Assembly: GCA_902494545.1 (NCBI GenBank)
Contig: CABUTP010000086.1
Location: 1 to 6,826 of the forward strand
Direction: 5' to 3'
Source of the DNA: an uncultured Collinsella sp.
GTDB taxonomy: Bacteria > Actinomycetota > Coriobacteriia > Coriobacteriales > Coriobacteriaceae
Length of the DNA stretch: 6,826 nt
Below, one piece after another: positions 5,608 through 6,826 of this stretch; position 1 is the first letter of the stretch, and the number at the start of each line of letters is the position of its first letter. The notes beneath the pieces were generated by a model that was given only the letters and a program-made list of their open reading frames with translations, made no database searches and had not been told where the DNA came from. The translations under genes were made by a program, and so were the position numbers.

Positions 5608-5628
5608 ACCTGTCCCTTTTTGGCAGGT
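5608..5628 (+). promoter_or_regulatory. Hairpin just upstream of the HAD ribosome binding site
   Basis: ACCTGTC (5608-5614) pairs with GGCAGGT (5622-5628), seven pairs with one G-U, around a T-rich loop. It ends immediately before the GGGAGGAG Shine-Dalgarno (5629-5636). It could affect ribosome access or mRNA stability, or be incidental. Between 5549 and 5607 there is AT-rich sequence but no promoter I would defend. Confidence 0.3.
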
Positions 5629-5642
5629 GGGAGGAGATGCGT

Positions 5643-6272
5643 ATGATCAAAGCAGTGCTGTTTGACATGGACGGCGTGCTGGTCGATACCGAGTGGTTCT
5701 ACAACCGTCGTCGCGTGGCGTTTATGGAAGAGAAGGGGTTCCACTTTGACGAGATCCCCGATCTTTCGGGGTCTAACGAGCCTGCCATTTGGGAGGCGCT
5801 GGTGCCCGACGATGTTGAACTGCGCGAGCGCCTGCGCGTTGAGTACAAGCAGGTCTATAGCCCGGACCATCCCGTTCCGTATGCCGAGCTGCTCAACGAG
5901 CAGACGGAGCCGGTGATGCGCGAGCTGCACGAGCGCGGCGTGAAGTGCGCCATCGCGAGCTCGTCCTATCGCGAGCTGATCGACGAGCTGGTGGAGATCG
6001 CCGGTATCGCCGACGTGCTGGACTACACCATCAGCGGTCACGAGTGCAGTGCGTTTAAGCCCGACCCCGAGATCTACCTGCGTGCCATGGAGGCGCTGGG
6101 GGTGGAGCCTGCCGAGTGCCTGGTTATCGAGGACTCGCCTTTAGGCATCGAGGCCGGCAAACGTTCCGGCGCCCGCGTCCTGGCGCTGCGTCCGCACGAG
6201 GGCGTCAACCTGGACCAGTCCGCCGCCGACGTTGTCATCGACAATCTGACCGACATTTTGGCCGCTTTGTAG
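5643..6272 (+). CDS. HAD-superfamily phosphatase, beta-phosphoglucomutase-like
   Basis: A 209-residue soluble hydrolase. Motif I is FDMDGVLVDTE (D8 nucleophile, D10 acid/base). A helical C1 cap covers about 16-80. Motif II is IASSS (104-108, Ser106 or its neighbour binding phosphate). Motif III is the lysine in FKPDPEIY (K139), and motif IV is VIEDSPLGIEAG (E163, D164) for Mg2+. Length and order fit the YcjU/YqaB/PGM-like subfamily, which act on sugar phosphates. The ATG at 5643 is 6 bases after GGAGGAG (5630-5636); an in-frame ATG at 5637 abuts that site, and the frame stays open far upstream through the terminator region, which is not coding. Codon use is more mixed than in the PTS and SIS genes. 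Proximity suggests action on a sugar phosphate from the pathway, but the strong terminator before it argues for independent expression, and these enzymes are promiscuous. Confidence 0.88.
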   Translation: MIKAVLFDMDGVLVDTEWFYNRRRVAFMEEKGFHFDEIPDLSGSNEPAIWEALVPDDVELRERLRVEYKQVYSPDHPVPYAELLNEQTEPVMRELHERGVKCAIASSSYRELIDELVEIAGIADVLDYTISGHECSAFKPDPEIYLRAMEALGVEPAECLVIEDSPLGIEAGKRSGARVLALRPHEGVNLDQSAADVVIDNLTDILAAL

Positions 6273-6274
6273 TG

Positions 6275-6324
6275 TCAATCCGCCGCGAGAAGCACGGGTT
6301 CAAACGTTTTTTGCGGTGGATTGG
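6275..6324 (+). terminator. Long stem-loop after the HAD gene, possible terminator
   Basis: CAATCCGCCGC (6276-6286) pairs with GCGGTGGATTG (6313-6323), eleven pairs including one G-U. The stem continues inward by A-T and G-U pairs between GAGAA and the six-T stretch at 6307-6312. It starts 3 bases after the HAD stop codon. The tail beyond 6324 is only moderately T-rich, so efficiency is uncertain. Confidence 0.5.
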
Positions 6325-6329
6325 CTCAA

Positions 6330-6364
6330 TTTGGTTTCGATTTTGATCCGTTTGGCTTCGATTC
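6330..6364 (+). repeat. Short direct repeat, 21-base period
   Basis: TTTGGTTTCGATT (6330-6342) and TTTGGCTTCGATT (6351-6363) differ at one base and are 21 bases apart. They lie between the HAD stem-loop and the large nested inverted repeat. No function is evident; a duplicated binding site or slippage product are both possible. Confidence 0.4.
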
Positions 6365-6368
6365 GGAC

Positions 6369-6489
6369 TAAGTGAGTAGACTTTTTGGCGCAGGCCGAGC
6401 ACAATGCATATCTTCCTTTGTAAAACCGCAGGTCACAGGGGTGGCGGTTTTGGGTGTGCTCTGCAGGTCGCGTAAAGTCTACTCACTTG
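6369..6489. repeat. 121-base triple-nested inverted repeat (MITE-like or structured RNA)
   Basis: Three perfect stems nest in order: a 15-bp outer stem (6370-6384 with 6474-6488, extended by one G-T pair), a 7-bp middle stem GAGCACA/TGTGCTC (6397-6403 with 6455-6461), and an 8-bp inner stem AAAACCGC/GCGGTTTT (6422-6429 with 6444-6451) with a 14-base loop. The outer arm reads AAGTGAGTAGACTTT and recurs imperfectly at 5487-5501. No ORF is convincing inside. It could be a non-autonomous mobile element with terminal inverted repeats, a dispersed palindromic repeat, or a transcribed structured RNA. Confidence 0.65.
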
Positions 6490-6549
6490 TAATTTGGGCC
6501 TTTGGTCGTGGGGTTGCTGGTCCCGTTTTGGTTGTCGATGGAGGGTGAA

Positions 6550-6581
6550 TTGAAGCGCCCTCGCACGCTCCGTGCTACAAT
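6550..6581 (+). promoter_or_regulatory. Candidate promoter of the YitT-like gene
   Basis: TACAAT at 6576-6581 is preceded by TG one base upstream (TGCTACAAT), an extended -10 box. TTGAAG (6550-6555) is a possible -35, but the 20-base spacing is long. The start of transcription would fall near 6588, leaving a leader of about 40 bases before the GTG at 6627. Confidence 0.45.
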
Positions 6582-6626
6582 CGCCGACATGCCTCACAAC
6601 TACATCTGCCTTCGAAAGGAGCCCGC

Positions 6627-6826
6627 GTGGCGAACGCCATCGATCAGCTCACGGACCGCGTGCTCGTGCTCGGCCGCCTCACCATCGTCCGCCGTGCCAT
6701 TACCGCCGTGGCGGTCACAATTTCTGCCGTTCTCCAGACATTTCTGATCCAGGCGTTCATTCAGCCCGCCGACCTGCTTCCGAGCGGCCTCACCGGTGTC
6801 GCGGTCCTGCTTGATCGCGTTACCTC
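6627..6826 (+). CDS. YitT/DUF161-like membrane protein, N-terminal part (3' partial)
   Basis: A reading frame from GTG at 6627 stays open to the window edge, giving 66 complete codons. AAAGGAG (6615-6621) lies 5 bases before the start, which decides it. After a short charged N-terminus (ANAIDQLTDRV) there is a hydrophobic helix (about residues 25-45) and then FIQPADLLPSGLTGVAVLL. That pattern, a first helix followed by an IxPxxLxxGGxTG-like loop, is typical of YitT-family integral membrane proteins, whose function is poorly defined. The family's second loop Gly is Ser here. It has its own promoter candidate and is separated from the HAD gene by about 350 non-coding bases, so it is probably unrelated to the sugar operon. 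The C-terminal domain cannot be seen. Confidence 0.75.
   Translation, partial: MANAIDQLTDRVLVLGRLTIVRRAITAVAVTISAVLQTFLIQAFIQPADLLPSGLTGVAVLLDRVT

Noticed and set aside
5511..5642. Extension of the HAD reading frame upstream to 5511
   Set aside because: It would run through the intrinsic terminator, and the DxD motif normally lies within about ten residues of the N-terminus, as it does from the ATG at 5643.
6502..6747. 81-codon + strand frame overlapping the YitT-like gene
   Set aside because: It is out of frame with the clearly membrane-protein-like GTG frame at 6627, starts in non-coding sequence, and its product is serine/proline-rich without domain features.
1..6826. CRISPR arrays, tRNA, rRNA and transposase genes
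   Set aside because: No regularly spaced repeat array, no tRNA cloverleaf, no rRNA-like stretch and no transposase motif was seen when reading both strands.

Overview
The window looks like a chromosomal segment of a gut Coriobacteriia actinomycete, most likely Collinsella or a close relative. This rests on GC-rich coding sequence with strongly C-ending codons, short AT-rich promoter islands, strong AAGGAGG-type ribosome binding sites, GTG/TTG starts, and remembered resemblance of the proteins; no database search was made. All supported genes are on the + strand.

Layout. 1-129 is the tail of a FraB/FrlB-type SIS-domain sugar-phosphate deglycase that began upstream. 130-432 is a spacer with two hairpin repeats and a promoter island. 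433-1515 encodes a ten-helix DMT/EamA-family transporter. After a 182-base regulatory spacer comes a mannose-family PTS operon: fused IIAB (1698-2621), IIC (2658-3452) and IID (3466-4299). A second, complete SIS deglycase (4499-5482) follows after a spacer with two stem-loops, and a textbook intrinsic terminator lies at 5515-5548. Then come a HAD phosphatase (5643-6272), a non-coding stretch with a 121-base triple-nested inverted repeat (6369-6489), and the start of a YitT-like membrane protein that runs off the window (6627-6826).

How the genes may work together. Mannose-family PTSs paired with FraB/FrlB-type deglycases (the gfr locus of Salmonella is the model) import and 6-phosphorylate Amadori compounds such as fructoselysine or glucoselysine; the deglycase then splits the product into glucose 6-phosphate and the free amino acid. 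The full-length SIS protein keeps residues matching the FraB catalytic Glu and His (E215, H231) and a FraB-like C-terminus, so Amadori-product catabolism is the leading hypothesis, with the exact substrate unknown. The upstream paralogue has a different C-terminal motif and may act on another substrate. A 16-bp motif upstream of the EamA gene recurs with two mismatches upstream of the PTS operon. This suggests shared control and a possible role for the EamA protein in moving a substrate or a released amino acid.
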